Origin: Actinomycetota bacterium
GTDB taxonomy: Bacteria > Actinomycetota > CADDZG01 > WHSQ01
Assembly: GCA_016781115.1 (NCBI GenBank)
Contig: JADDQX010000015.1
Location: forward strand, 1-24,757
Reading direction: 5' to 3'
Length of the DNA: 24,757 nt
The notes under the pieces were generated by a model. The model ran no database searches. It was not told the DNA's origin and saw nothing but the letters and a program-made list of their open reading frames with translations. The position numbers and the translations under genes are program-made. This document shows, in pieces, positions 7,901 to 13,933 of this stretch; position 1 is the stretch's first letter, and the number at the start of each line of letters is the position of its first letter.

Positions 7901-8900
7901 GATCGGCGCAATCCCACGCGGCCTGAGCGATGTCACGCAGCAGCTCCTTGGCCTTCACCGTCTCTACCTGACCCCGGTCGGTACGCGGCGTGAGATGCCA
8001 GTCGCGATCCTCGACCGCCGCCTTCATGAAGTCGTCGGTCACGCGGACGGAGTTGTTCGCGTTCTGGTACTGGATCGAGTGCGTGTCCTTCCCATCGAGG
8101 TCGACGTCGAACCCGGCTTCGCGGAGCGCGCGGGTCTTCTTCTCTTCCAGCGCCTTGCACCAGATGAAGTCCTTGATGTCGGGGTGATCGACGTCGAGCA
8201 CCACCATCTTGGCCGCGCGACGGGTCGCTCCACCGGACTTGATCGTTCCGGCGGACGCGTCTGCGCCACGCATGAAGGAGACGGGGCCGGAGGCGGTGCC
8301 TCCTGACTTCAGGTACTCCTTCGAGGAACGGATCTTCGAGAGGTTGATCCCGGCTCCGGAGCCGTGCTTGAAGATGGTTCCTTCCTCGACGTACCAGTTG
8401 AGGATCGAAGACATCTCGTCGTCAACGGACAGGATGAAACACGCGGAGCACTGCTCCTCGCCCTTGGGGCGCCACCCGACGTTGAACCACACGGGGGAGT
8501 TGAACGCGGCCTTCTGGGTGACGAGGAGGTGCGTCAGCTCGTCCTTGAAGATCTGGCCTTCCTCGGCGTCGGCGAAGTAGCCGCGGGCAACGCCCTCCTC
8601 GTGGTACCGGTTCACCACCCGGTCGATCATCTGCTTTACGGACCGCTCCCGCTGAGGCGTTCCCAGCGAGCCACGGAAGTACTTCTGGGACGCGATGTTG
8701 GTGGCGTTCTGGGACCACGACCTCGGGACCTCGATGCCCCTCTGCTCGAAGGCGACCTCGCCCGTCTTGTAGTTCTGGATAACGGCGTCCCGAAGCTCCC
8801 ACTCGACCTCGTCGTACGGGTGAACGCCCTCGGTCGTGAAACGCCTCTTGATCGAGAGCTCGCCCGTAGATCCGACTGCGGAACGCGTCACCTGCGGCAC
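4932..8900 (-). CDS. nrdJ: Adenosylcobalamin-dependent (class II) ribonucleotide reductase, intein-containing precursor
   Basis: 1322-aa precursor; 919 aa after removal of a 403-aa intein (residues 360-762). The enzyme reduces ribonucleotides to deoxyribonucleotides using a cobalamin-generated thiyl radical. Visible landmarks are the substrate-site FNSPVWFN (133-140), CSACFIL with Cys154 as one of the redox pair, NASNP (355-359) joined after splicing to CSEY (763-766), and NSAC with Cys774 eleven residues after the radical Cys763. This spacing matches the Thermotoga class II enzyme. The C-terminal tail has a Cys-rich ribbon (FCGTCG, FACPSCG, final GCS) expected to shuttle reducing equivalents. 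The GTG start at 8900 has GGGGG upstream. Tandem NrdR-box candidates precede it. Confidence 0.97.
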   Translation of the reverse strand: MPQVTRSAVGSTGELSIKRRFTTEGVHPYDEVEWELRDAVIQNYKTGEVAFEQRGIEVPRSWSQNATNIASQKYFRGSLGTPQRERSVKQMIDRVVNRYHEEGVARGYFADAEEGQIFKDELTHLLVTQKAAFNSPVWFNVGWRPKGEEQCSACFILSVDDEMSSILNWYVEEGTIFKHGSGAGINLSKIRSSKEYLKSGGTASGPVSFMRGADASAGTIKSGGATRRAAKMVVLDVDHPDIKDFIWCKALEEKKTRALREAGFDVDLDGKDTHSIQYQNANNSVRVTDDFMKAAVEDRDWHLTPRTDRGQVETVKAKELLRDIAQAAWDCADPGMQYDTIINDWHTCPNTARINASNPCFTGDSRVHTDKGEIRFDDLIRRVMNEESFEVYTHDITNPDNPTDKVQLSRPTQFMVTGVKEIVKLSFSDGRELRCTPNHRIWTENRGYVRADELTEADEIRALNHATPAPLADYRLPVSTDWKAYITKGDKVSFGELSFPEKWSEDFAHYLGWLVGDGCISSNGSVVTVYGSGADQAEALPRHAALLTAINGGRPPKPSVQENGTVQLRMTRRPLTKFLTALGIKPGRAAEKEVPRAVFEAPDEIVAAFLRGLFDADGCVHEGRNSRYVGLGSKSRELVRGVQLLLTRFGISGRIYTINKLKDHGFKYVRKSDGVEATYLSTGPSFDLRIPSAHIAKFFMHVGFDLSAKVEALEQRMLQRRRASRSRPAVLVTRESVGFELTYNLTEPHNHSYVVDGIVVANCSEYMHVDNSACNLASLNLMKFVDENDVFDVDAYLHAVEVMFLAQEISVGFASYPTEKIRENSLKMRQLGQGFANLGALLMSQGLAYDSDAGRAWAGALMAIMTGHCYATSAKIAGRVGAFEEYAKNEEPMLRVIGKHRDAAYEIPEELAPAELTDTARAVWDSALELGQKHGYRNAQATVLAPTGTIGLLMDCDTTGIEPDLALKKMKKLVGGGTMSIVNQTVPRALVKLGYDQTQITEIVAYIDENSHVVDAPHLRAEHMTVFDTAMGERSIHYMGHIKMMAAVQPFISGAISKTVNLPENVTVEDVEQAYVEGWRLGLKAIAIYRDGCKVGQPLSTAKKEDAQKAGVLATDLPAPVRRRLPKVRRSVTFKFRVADTEGYCTAGEFDDGSVGEIFLRVAKQGSTLAGIMDAFAISISMGLQYGVPVSAYVKQFTNTRFEPSGMTDDPEFRIATSILDYVFRRLALQYLSADERHALGIRTAGERQAEIEAKLDPNVTGETENGNGNGKHHEPEGVVVLGPVAGANVGSLPFCGTCGVQMNPAGSCFACPSCGSTSGCS
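6615..7823 (-). mobile_element. Intein with LAGLIDADG homing endonuclease inside NrdJ
   Basis: 403 aa inserted between Pro359 and Cys763 of the precursor. Block A begins with the nucleophile Cys1 (CFTGDSRVHT). Block B has TPNH at intein residues 77-80, followed by RIWTENRGYVRADEL. Two dodecapeptide endonuclease motifs are visible: YLGWLVGDGC at 151-160 and LRGLFDADGC at 251-260, both keeping the acidic Asp. The C-terminal block reads NLTEPHNHSYVVDG then IVVAN, with the cyclising Asn403 and a Cys as +1 residue. The penultimate residue is Ala402 rather than the common His. Splicing restores NASNP-CSEY, the uninterrupted reductase active site. Both catalytic Asp residues are present, so the endonuclease may still home. 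Confidence 0.95.
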
Positions 8901-8976
8901 TCAGCTGCCCCCTTCGTCCGTGGTGTCGCCGCCCGGGCGAGCACCTACCCATTGTCCCATCCCCCAACGCCCCTCG

Positions 8977-9023
8977 ACACCAGATATAGATCCAGATCGT
9001 GTATCGGGCACAAGATGTGGTGG
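8977..9023 (-). promoter_or_regulatory. Candidate tandem NrdR boxes upstream of nrdJ
   Basis: On the plus strand two 16-bp sites, ACACCAGATATAGATC (8977-8992) and GCACAAGATGTGGTGG (9008-9023), each match about 11 of 16 positions of the NrdR-box consensus acaCwAtATaTwgtgt. Their starts are 31 bp apart, the three-helical-turn spacing typical of paired NrdR boxes. They lie about 77-123 bp upstream of the nrdJ start. A TTGTG stretch in the distal box and a TATA stretch in the proximal box suggest that they cover the promoter. Individually the matches are moderate; the spacing and the nrdR gene in the same operon strengthen the call. Confidence 0.6.
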
Positions 9024-9109
9024 AGTTGCACGGATGAAATTACGCCTGTGTACCGAGCCGGTCAACGTCTTCTGCATGGATTTGTTGCTTACTTCCGCGA
9101 GCGCGCCGG

Positions 9110-9484
9110 CTACCTCGGCAACTCGAGCCTCATCCCCGCGCTGAGCCCGCCCTCGACGTCGTTCAGGTCCTCGAGAAGGTCGACGTAGGCCCGCAGGTCG
9201 ACCCCTTCCGGGGCATGTTCCTCGGCGACGCCCCACAACGTGTCTCCGTGGTGGATCGTGATCGCCCGCGGCGTCCCCGGAGCCGATGCCGGCGAGGAGC
9301 CCCCGGGGCCCGTGGCCAGAAGGAACAGCGCGGTCAGCACGACCACGCCCATGACGAGGCCGCTACGGCGCCGGCGCACCTGCATCCGGCGGCGCCGGGC
9401 GAGGGCCGCGCGTAGATCGCGGGCGGGGAAACTCAACACGACCGCATCTCGCTGCGACATCAGGTCTTCCTGGCGGATCGCCAT
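9110..9484 (-). CDS. LysM membrane protein, putative SOS cell-division inhibitor (YneA/ChiZ-like)
   Basis: 124 aa from the ATG at 9484, chosen because AGGAGAT lies 7 nt before it; an in-frame upstream ATG at 9613 would run across the SOS promoter. A basic cytoplasmic N-terminus (RRRRMQVRRRR near 30-40) leads into one transmembrane helix (about 42-58), a Gly/Ser/Pro linker, and one extracytoplasmic LysM domain (about 73-123, ITIHHGDTLWGVAEEH) for peptidoglycan binding. The architecture and position divergent from lexA match Bacillus YneA and mycobacterial Rv2719c/ChiZ, which block division during DNA damage. A LexA box lies exactly between its candidate -35 and -10 elements. The function is inferred from architecture and context. 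Confidence 0.85.
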   Translation of the reverse strand: MAIRQEDLMSQRDAVVLSFPARDLRAALARRRRMQVRRRRSGLVMGVVVLTALFLLATGPGGSSPASAPGTPRAITIHHGDTLWGVAEEHAPEGVDLRAYVDLLEDLNDVEGGLSAGMRLELPR

Positions 9485-9584
9485 CGGCTCATCTCCTGTC
9501 TCGGCGCTTTTCTCATGCTCCGTCCACGCTAGCCAGGGGGTGTGACAAGAATCCCGCTGTGCCGCATGGAAACGTGTGTTCGCT

Positions 9585-9613
9585 ACTGTAGTCGAACGTA
9601 CGTTCGTGTGCAA
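9585..9613 (-). promoter_or_regulatory. SigA-type promoter of the LysM gene with LexA box in the spacer
   Basis: On the minus strand TTGCAC (9608-9613) and TACAGT (9585-9590) are separated by exactly 17 bp (9591-9607). That spacer contains the LexA box at 9592-9607, so LexA binding would directly block RNA polymerase. Confidence 0.65.
9592..9607. promoter_or_regulatory. LexA (SOS) box A
   Basis: TCGAACGTACGTTCGT matches the actinobacterial/Gram-positive LexA operator (CGAAC-N4-GTTCG) at every core position. It sits in the lexA/LysM intergenic region nearest the LysM gene. Confidence 0.93.
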
Positions 9614-9621
9614 GAGGTGAA

Positions 9622-9637
9622 TCGAACAGACGTTCTT
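9622..9637. promoter_or_regulatory. LexA (SOS) box B
   Basis: TCGAACAGACGTTCTT keeps the CGAAC-N4-GTTC core, with one mismatch in the right arm. It starts 30 bp from box A and overlaps the candidate lexA -35 element by 2 bp. Confidence 0.85.
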
Positions 9638-9664
9638 GCTTTGTGGGCGCGGGTTGGGTAGCTT
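9636..9664 (+). promoter_or_regulatory. Candidate SigA-type promoter of lexA
   Basis: TTGCTT (9636-9641) and TAGCTT (9659-9664) are separated by 17 bp. Box B touches the -35 and box C covers the expected transcription start, consistent with autorepression. Confidence 0.55.
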
Positions 9665-9667
9665 GTG

Positions 9668-9683
9668 TCGAACGCACGTTCGC
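9668..9683. promoter_or_regulatory. LexA (SOS) box C
   Basis: TCGAACGCACGTTCGC matches the operator core CGAAC-N4-GTTCG. It lies 23 bp before the lexA start codon, at the predicted transcription start. Confidence 0.92.
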
Positions 9684-9705
9684 CAGGAGACGAAGGAGCG
9701 ACGAC

Positions 9706-10344
9706 ATGGTGGAGGGCCTGACCGAGCGACAGCTCCAGACCTTGCGGTACATCGCGGAGACGGTGACGGAGCGGGGCTACCCTCCCTCGGTGCGCGAGGC
9801 CTGCGAGGCGCTGGGCCTGGCTTCCAGCTCCACGGTGCACTCTCACCTGAAAGCGCTCCAGCGCAAGGGCTACATCAAGGTCGACCCGACGAAGCCTCGG
9901 GCGATCGAGGTCTTGTTCGACCCCGAGACCGGCCTCTCGGCCGAGCGGCGGCCGGCTCGTTCGGTCCCCCTGTTGGGACGGATCGCCGCCGGCACCCCGA
10001 TCTTGGCGGAAGAGCAGATCGACGAGATCTACCCCATGCCCGCCGACCTCGTCGGCGACGGCAACGTCTTCATGCTCGAGGTGCACGGGGATTCGATGAT
10101 CGAGGCCGGCATCATGGACGGCGACTTCGTCATCATCCGGCAACAGCCGACGGCGCACTCAGGCGAGATCGTGGCCGCCATGATTCCCAGCGAGTACGGC
10201 GACGCCGAGGCCACGGTGAAGACCATCCGCCACCGCGGCTCGTCCATGATGCTGGAGCCGGCCAACAGCGCTATGGACCCGTTCGAGGCGCCATTGGGAA
10301 CCGAGATCCTGGGCAAGGTCGTGGCGACCTTCCGCAAGTACTAG
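9706..10344 (+). CDS. lexA: SOS repressor LexA
   Basis: 212 aa from the ATG at 9706, which has AAGGAG in the right place; an upstream in-frame start at 9643 would place two SOS sites inside or next to coding sequence. Residues about 1-70 form the winged-helix DNA-binding domain (YPPSVREACEALGLASSSTVHSHL). RecA-stimulated self-cleavage is expected between Ala95 and Gly96 in GRIAAGTPI. The catalytic dyad is Ser130 (HGDSM) and Lys172 (ATVKTI). The three LexA boxes upstream indicate autoregulation and shared control with the divergent LysM gene. The convergent RTX gene ends 6 nt away. Confidence 0.98.
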   Translation: MVEGLTERQLQTLRYIAETVTERGYPPSVREACEALGLASSSTVHSHLKALQRKGYIKVDPTKPRAIEVLFDPETGLSAERRPARSVPLLGRIAAGTPILAEEQIDEIYPMPADLVGDGNVFMLEVHGDSMIEAGIMDGDFVIIRQQPTAHSGEIVAAMIPSEYGDAEATVKTIRHRGSSMMLEPANSAMDPFEAPLGTEILGKVVATFRKY

Positions 10345-10350
10345 GAGCTT

Positions 10351-11430
10351 CTAAGCCTCACAGTTCACCGGCTGCTCCACCGCGGTGCAGGTGTCGGTCC
10401 CATCTCCGCCGTCCGCCGAATCGGTGGCGGTTCCTCCATCGATCACGTCGTCGCCGGCTCCGCCGTCGATCGTGTCGTCGCCTCCACTGCCCACGAGCCT
10501 GTTCGCGCCGGCGTCGCCGCGGATCGTGTCGGCCTGTCCGCATCCGATCGCGCTCTCCACAGAGACGAGCGTTGTCTCGCTGTAGTCGCTCGTGGCAGTG
10601 CCCGCGGCCAGGTCGATCGTGAAGGGGTCCCCGCCCATCCCGTCGGTGTTACAGGGGGCGAACGTGTCCGTGCCTTCTCCGCCGTCGAACGAGTTCGTGC
10701 CGTCGAAGGCGACGACCAGGTCATCTCCGGCGCCGCCGATGAAGTCAGTGCCACCGTCTTCGCCCGTTCGGAGGATGTCATCGCCGCCGCCACCGTGGAT
10801 CGTCCCGCCGCCGCTGTACCCGGCATCCAACAGGTTGGCGCGCTCGTCTCCGATGATCGTGTCGCCGTGCGAGCTCCCGTACACGTTCTCCACGGTGAAT
10901 AGCGCGATGTCGTCCGCGCCACCGTTCTCCGTGGTCGCGGACCCGGCCGCGAGGTCGATGTGAGCGGGCTCAGTCCCCCCCTGAGGGTCACCGTCCCTCG
11001 AAGGGATGCTCGCGACGAGGCCGTCCTGGTCGCCTTCGCCACCGTCGATCACGTCGCGGTGGGGGTCGCTGCCAATCAGGAAGCGATCGCGCCCCGCCGA
11101 ACCGTCCTCACGATCCGTGCCTCTACCCCCGTCCAAGGTGTCGTCGCCGGGGCCGCCGATCAACCAGTCTCCGCCCCGGTTGCCCAGCAAGATGTCGTCG
11201 CCGCGGCCCCCGCAGATCTTGTCTCCGCGGCCGAGTCCCTCGATGACGTCGTTGCCTCCCTTGCCCACGATCACGTCGGCACGAGGGGTCCCCTTCAGCC
11301 TGTCGCTTCGACGGGTGCCGACGATGGTCGCCTTGGTCCCGTCGCAGGTCGGTGCCGCGCTCCAGGCGGGAACGGCCACGGACGCGATCGCGAAGAGCGC
11401 CAGCGGTGCTGCCATCAGCTTGCTCTTCAT
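10351..11430 (-). CDS. Secreted RTX-type calcium-binding repeat protein
   Basis: 359 aa. A Sec signal peptide (about 1-25, hydrophobic core then PAWSAAP) leads to three clusters of GGxGxDxUx nonapeptide repeats at about residues 54-120, 205-255 and 300-345, for example GKGGNDVIEG, GGPGDDTLDGG and GSGGDDTIDGG. Such repeats fold as calcium-bound parallel beta-rolls. Between them are two IDLAAGTAT-type segments. No catalytic domain (protease, lipase, adenylate cyclase) is visible, so this is a bare repeat protein, perhaps a surface or matrix component. Several Cys are spread through it, including C29, C73, C260 and the C-terminal C348 and C357. AAAGG precedes the ATG at 11430. It is convergent to lexA with only 6 nt between stops. 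Confidence 0.88.
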   Translation of the reverse strand: MKSKLMAAPLALFAIASVAVPAWSAAPTCDGTKATIVGTRRSDRLKGTPRADVIVGKGGNDVIEGLGRGDKICGGRGDDILLGNRGGDWLIGGPGDDTLDGGRGTDREDGSAGRDRFLIGSDPHRDVIDGGEGDQDGLVASIPSRDGDPQGGTEPAHIDLAAGSATTENGGADDIALFTVENVYGSSHGDTIIGDERANLLDAGYSGGGTIHGGGGDDILRTGEDGGTDFIGGAGDDLVVAFDGTNSFDGGEGTDTFAPCNTDGMGGDPFTIDLAAGTATSDYSETTLVSVESAIGCGQADTIRGDAGANRLVGSGGDDTIDGGAGDDVIDGGTATDSADGGDGTDTCTAVEQPVNCEA

Positions 11431-11520
11431 CGTTCGGCTCTCACCTTTCTACTGCTCGAAGTTGCTATAGAGACTGACCGGAGCTGGGTTTCATTGCTTG
11501 CCTCGGTGGCCGTCACGAGC

Positions 11521-12096
11521 TCAGAAATTTCGAGCGGACCCTCCGGTGAAGGGAAAACGGCAGACGAGCTCCTGGGGTCTGCTTCCTCGGCCGCGCACGA
11601 TGGCCAAGTTGTCGACCTCGAATTCCCAGTAGAGGTCCATCTCATTGAGACGCTGCAGCACCGGACCGAGGCTCGAAACCGTGACGTCGCTCTGCGCCAG
11701 TGTGATGTGGGGGATCCACGACGCCGGGTGGTATTCGGCCAGCGGCTTCTCACACGCAACCGCCCCGGCGCTCCACAGCGCAAGCTGAAGTCTCGTTAGC
11801 TCCGGGCTTCGCACGATCGGGATGTAGACGACGGGCGAGCTCCCCGGGAAGACGCCGACCCCCGCGGTGCGCACCTTGAGCGGGCGAGCTTTCGACGCGA
11901 CCTTCTCGACTATCTCGGTGAGCAACTCGATGTTGAAGTCGCGCGCACACTGGAAGCTGAAGTGCGGTAGAGGTGAGACCGAGACGGCGGTCAGGCCGAA
12001 GGCCTCCTCCAGCGTTCTCCAGATCTCCTTGACCCTCGCCGAGTGGACCTCGTCCAGCAGTGACGCGGTCGCCGCCATGGAGGTCTTCGCCGTCAC
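11521..12096 (-). CDS. 2H phosphoesterase superfamily protein (2'-5' RNA ligase / cyclic phosphodiesterase-like)
   Basis: 191 aa from a GTG at 12096 that overlaps the GNAT stop as GTGA; an ATG at 12078 is an alternative. Two H-x-S/T signature motifs are visible, PHFSFQ (His45, Ser47) and PHITLA (His130, Thr132), spaced as in the 2H superfamily. Members hydrolyse or ligate 2',5' or 2',3'-cyclic phosphodiester bonds in RNA ends or cyclic nucleotides. It is the last gene of the miaB-miaA-dapF-dapL-hflX operon, so an RNA-end-processing role would fit the tRNA and ribosome theme, but the substrate cannot be told from sequence. Confidence 0.82.
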   Translation of the reverse strand: MTAKTSMAATASLLDEVHSARVKEIWRTLEEAFGLTAVSVSPLPHFSFQCARDFNIELLTEIVEKVASKARPLKVRTAGVGVFPGSSPVVYIPIVRSPELTRLQLALWSAGAVACEKPLAEYHPASWIPHITLAQSDVTVSSLGPVLQRLNEMDLYWEFEVDNLAIVRGRGSRPQELVCRFPFTGGSARNF

Positions 12097-12617
12097 AGCC
12101 GCGCCACCATGTAAATCTCCTCGCGGGTGTCGTCGGGCGCGACACGGATGACGTCCGGGATCCGGCACACGACGCGGTAACCATGACGCTCGTAGAAGGC
12201 TTCGGTTCCCGTGCCACCTCGGACCGTCAGGTGCAACTGCTCCAGGCCCAGGTCTTTCGCCACGCGCGCTAATTCCTCGAGAAAAGCGTCGCCGAACCCG
12301 CGTCCCTGGAGCTCCGGTCGCACCTGCAGCCTCTTCACCGTCGCCCAGTGCCGGAAGAGCGGCCCGGGGCGGAAAGAGAGGAAGGCGAAACCCACAGGTC
12401 GATGCCCAAGGCGTCCGAGGAGCATGTGGTCCTTGCCCGTCTGTACGCGATCGAGCGCGTCCTGGATCACGGGAGCGAGATCGGCTTCCGTGGCATCGGG
12501 TGCTCCACCCACAGCGCCGCCCGCCCGGGTGACATCCAGCCAGATCCGCGACAGCTCCTCTACGAGATCGCTGCCTAGGACGGGGTCGAGGACGAAGGAC
12601 AGTTCCTCGGGCGCCAT
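12093..12617 (-). CDS. GNAT family N-acetyltransferase
   Basis: 174 aa. The acetyl-CoA binding motif A is clear at about residues 98-112 (QVRPELQGRGFGDAF), followed by LHLTVRGGTGTEAFYERHGYRVV, the motif B end of the GNAT fold. The substrate is not predictable. The ATG at 12617 shares its A with the hflX stop (TGATG), and the stop overlaps the 2H phosphoesterase start by 4 nt, so translation is probably coupled through all three genes. Confidence 0.9.
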   Translation of the reverse strand: MAPEELSFVLDPVLGSDLVEELSRIWLDVTRAGGAVGGAPDATEADLAPVIQDALDRVQTGKDHMLLGRLGHRPVGFAFLSFRPGPLFRHWATVKRLQVRPELQGRGFGDAFLEELARVAKDLGLEQLHLTVRGGTGTEAFYERHGYRVVCRIPDVIRVAPDDTREEIYMVARL

Positions 12618-13933
12618 CAGGTGGGGTCGGGACCGGAGGATACGAACTCCTGGAACTCCGTTAGCGACTGGCGCGCTATGCGGGCGACCATCTGCGTGCC
12701 TGTCGAGTCATACGTCTCGCTGACGACCTCGCCCGTCTCGTGCACCCTCGCCACGAGATCGCCGCGCTGGAACGGGATCTCGAGCCGCACCTCCACCCGC
12801 AGGCGCGAGAGGTGATCCGACAGTGCGTCAAGCAGGTCGTCGAGCCCCCTCGCCGACTCCGCTGCCGTGAACACCGCCTCCGGGTAGCGCCCGCGGAGCT
12901 TGTCCATCTCCACCTCCGACAGGAGGTCGACCTTGTTGAGGACGATGAGCGCCGGCTTGTCGGTCGCCTCGATCTCCTTGAGCACCCCGTTCACCGCCCC
13001 GATCTGACGCTCCGGATCCCGGCTCGCGTCCACCACGTGGATCAACAGAGCAGCTTGGGAGACCTCCTCGAGCGTCGAGCGGAAGGCCTCGACCAGCTCG
13101 TGTGGGAGCTTGCGAACGAATCCCACCGTGTCGGTCAGCAGGACCGAAGACCCCTGCGGCAGGTCGAGTTTCCGCGTGGTCGGGTCGAGGGTGGAGAAAA
13201 GCCGGTCCTCTACCAGCACGCCGGCATCCGTAAGACCCCGCAGCAACGTCGACTTCCCCGCATTGGTGTATCCCACCAGCGCCACCACCGGGGCTCCGGT
13301 CTTGGCGCGCCTCTTGCGCTTGATCTTCCTGGTCCGCTCGAGGTCTTCGAGATCCTTCTTCACGCGCTGGATGCGCCGGAGGATCGCTCGTCGCTCGGCC
13401 TCCAACGCGGTCTCGCCCGGCCCCCTCGTTCCGATGCCTCCACCGAGTCGCGACAGCACCTCTCCCCACCCGCGCAGACGCGGCAGGCGGTAGTTCAGCT
13501 GCGCGAGCTCCACCTGGAGCTTCCCCTCGGCGGAGCGGGCGTGCTGAGCGAAGATGTCCAGGATCAGCGCGGTGCGGTCGATGATCTTGAGGCCGCGCTC
13601 GGCGAGCGGGTTGACACCTGCGATCTCCTCCAGGTTGCGGCCCTGCGCCGGGGTCAGCTCGTCGTCGAAGATGAGCATGTCGGCATCGAGGGCGGCCGCG
13701 GTCTCCACGACCTCTCGGACCTTGCCCTTACCGAGGTAGGTGGCGCCGTCGGGGTGGTCCCGCCGCTGCACCACGCGATCGAGAGCGTCCGCGCCCGCGG
13801 TGTCGGCGAGCGCCTCTAGTTCATTGAGCGACCACTCCGCCTCATCGGGATCCGCGCTGCCGAAGACCGCGCCGACCAGGATGGCGCGCTCGCGCTCGGG
13901 CCGGGTCGCGTGGGTACCACCCGTGCCGGTCAG
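12617..13933 (-). CDS. hflX: Ribosome-associated GTPase HflX (CTG start proposed)
   Basis: 438 aa if translation begins at the CTG at 13933. The first conventional start, GTG at 13774, would remove about 53 residues, including the conserved opening RAILVGAVFGS and the segment SLNELEALADTAGADALDRV. AGGAAG lies 8 nt before the CTG, and no ATG, GTG or TTG lies in between. The N-terminal HflX domain has GATYLGKGK and the glycine-rich loop SRLGGGIGTRGPGE. The GTPase domain has G1 GYTNAGKST (221-229), then DTVGF and NKVD. HflX splits stalled or stressed 70S ribosomes and, in mycobacteria, affects antibiotic tolerance. It overlaps the dapL stop as CTGA and is followed directly by a GNAT gene. Confidence 0.93.
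   Translation of the reverse strand: MTGTGGTHATRPERERAILVGAVFGSADPDEAEWSLNELEALADTAGADALDRVVQRRDHPDGATYLGKGKVREVVETAAALDADMLIFDDELTPAQGRNLEEIAGVNPLAERGLKIIDRTALILDIFAQHARSAEGKLQVELAQLNYRLPRLRGWGEVLSRLGGGIGTRGPGETALEAERRAILRRIQRVKKDLEDLERTRKIKRKRRAKTGAPVVALVGYTNAGKSTLLRGLTDAGVLVEDRLFSTLDPTTRKLDLPQGSSVLLTDTVGFVRKLPHELVEAFRSTLEEVSQAALLIHVVDASRDPERQIGAVNGVLKEIEATDKPALIVLNKVDLLSEVEMDKLRGRYPEAVFTAAESARGLDDLLDALSDHLSRLRVEVRLEIPFQRGDLVARVHETGEVVSETYDSTGTQMVARIARQSLTEFQEFVSSGPDPT

Noticed and set aside
8901..9109. Cobalamin riboswitch in front of the B12-dependent nrdJ
   Set aside because: Looked for the conserved B12-box-like GCCACTG sequence and long pairing arms, and saw neither. The region is better explained by NrdR boxes.
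9643..9705. Upstream start for lexA giving 233 aa
   Set aside because: It would translate through LexA box C and the promoter. The ATG at 9706 has a good ribosome site and matches the family N-terminus.
10351..11430. Repetitive GGxGxD DNA considered as a CRISPR-like or tandem-repeat array
   Set aside because: The repeats are codon-level RTX nonapeptides of variable sequence inside one reading frame, without constant spacers.
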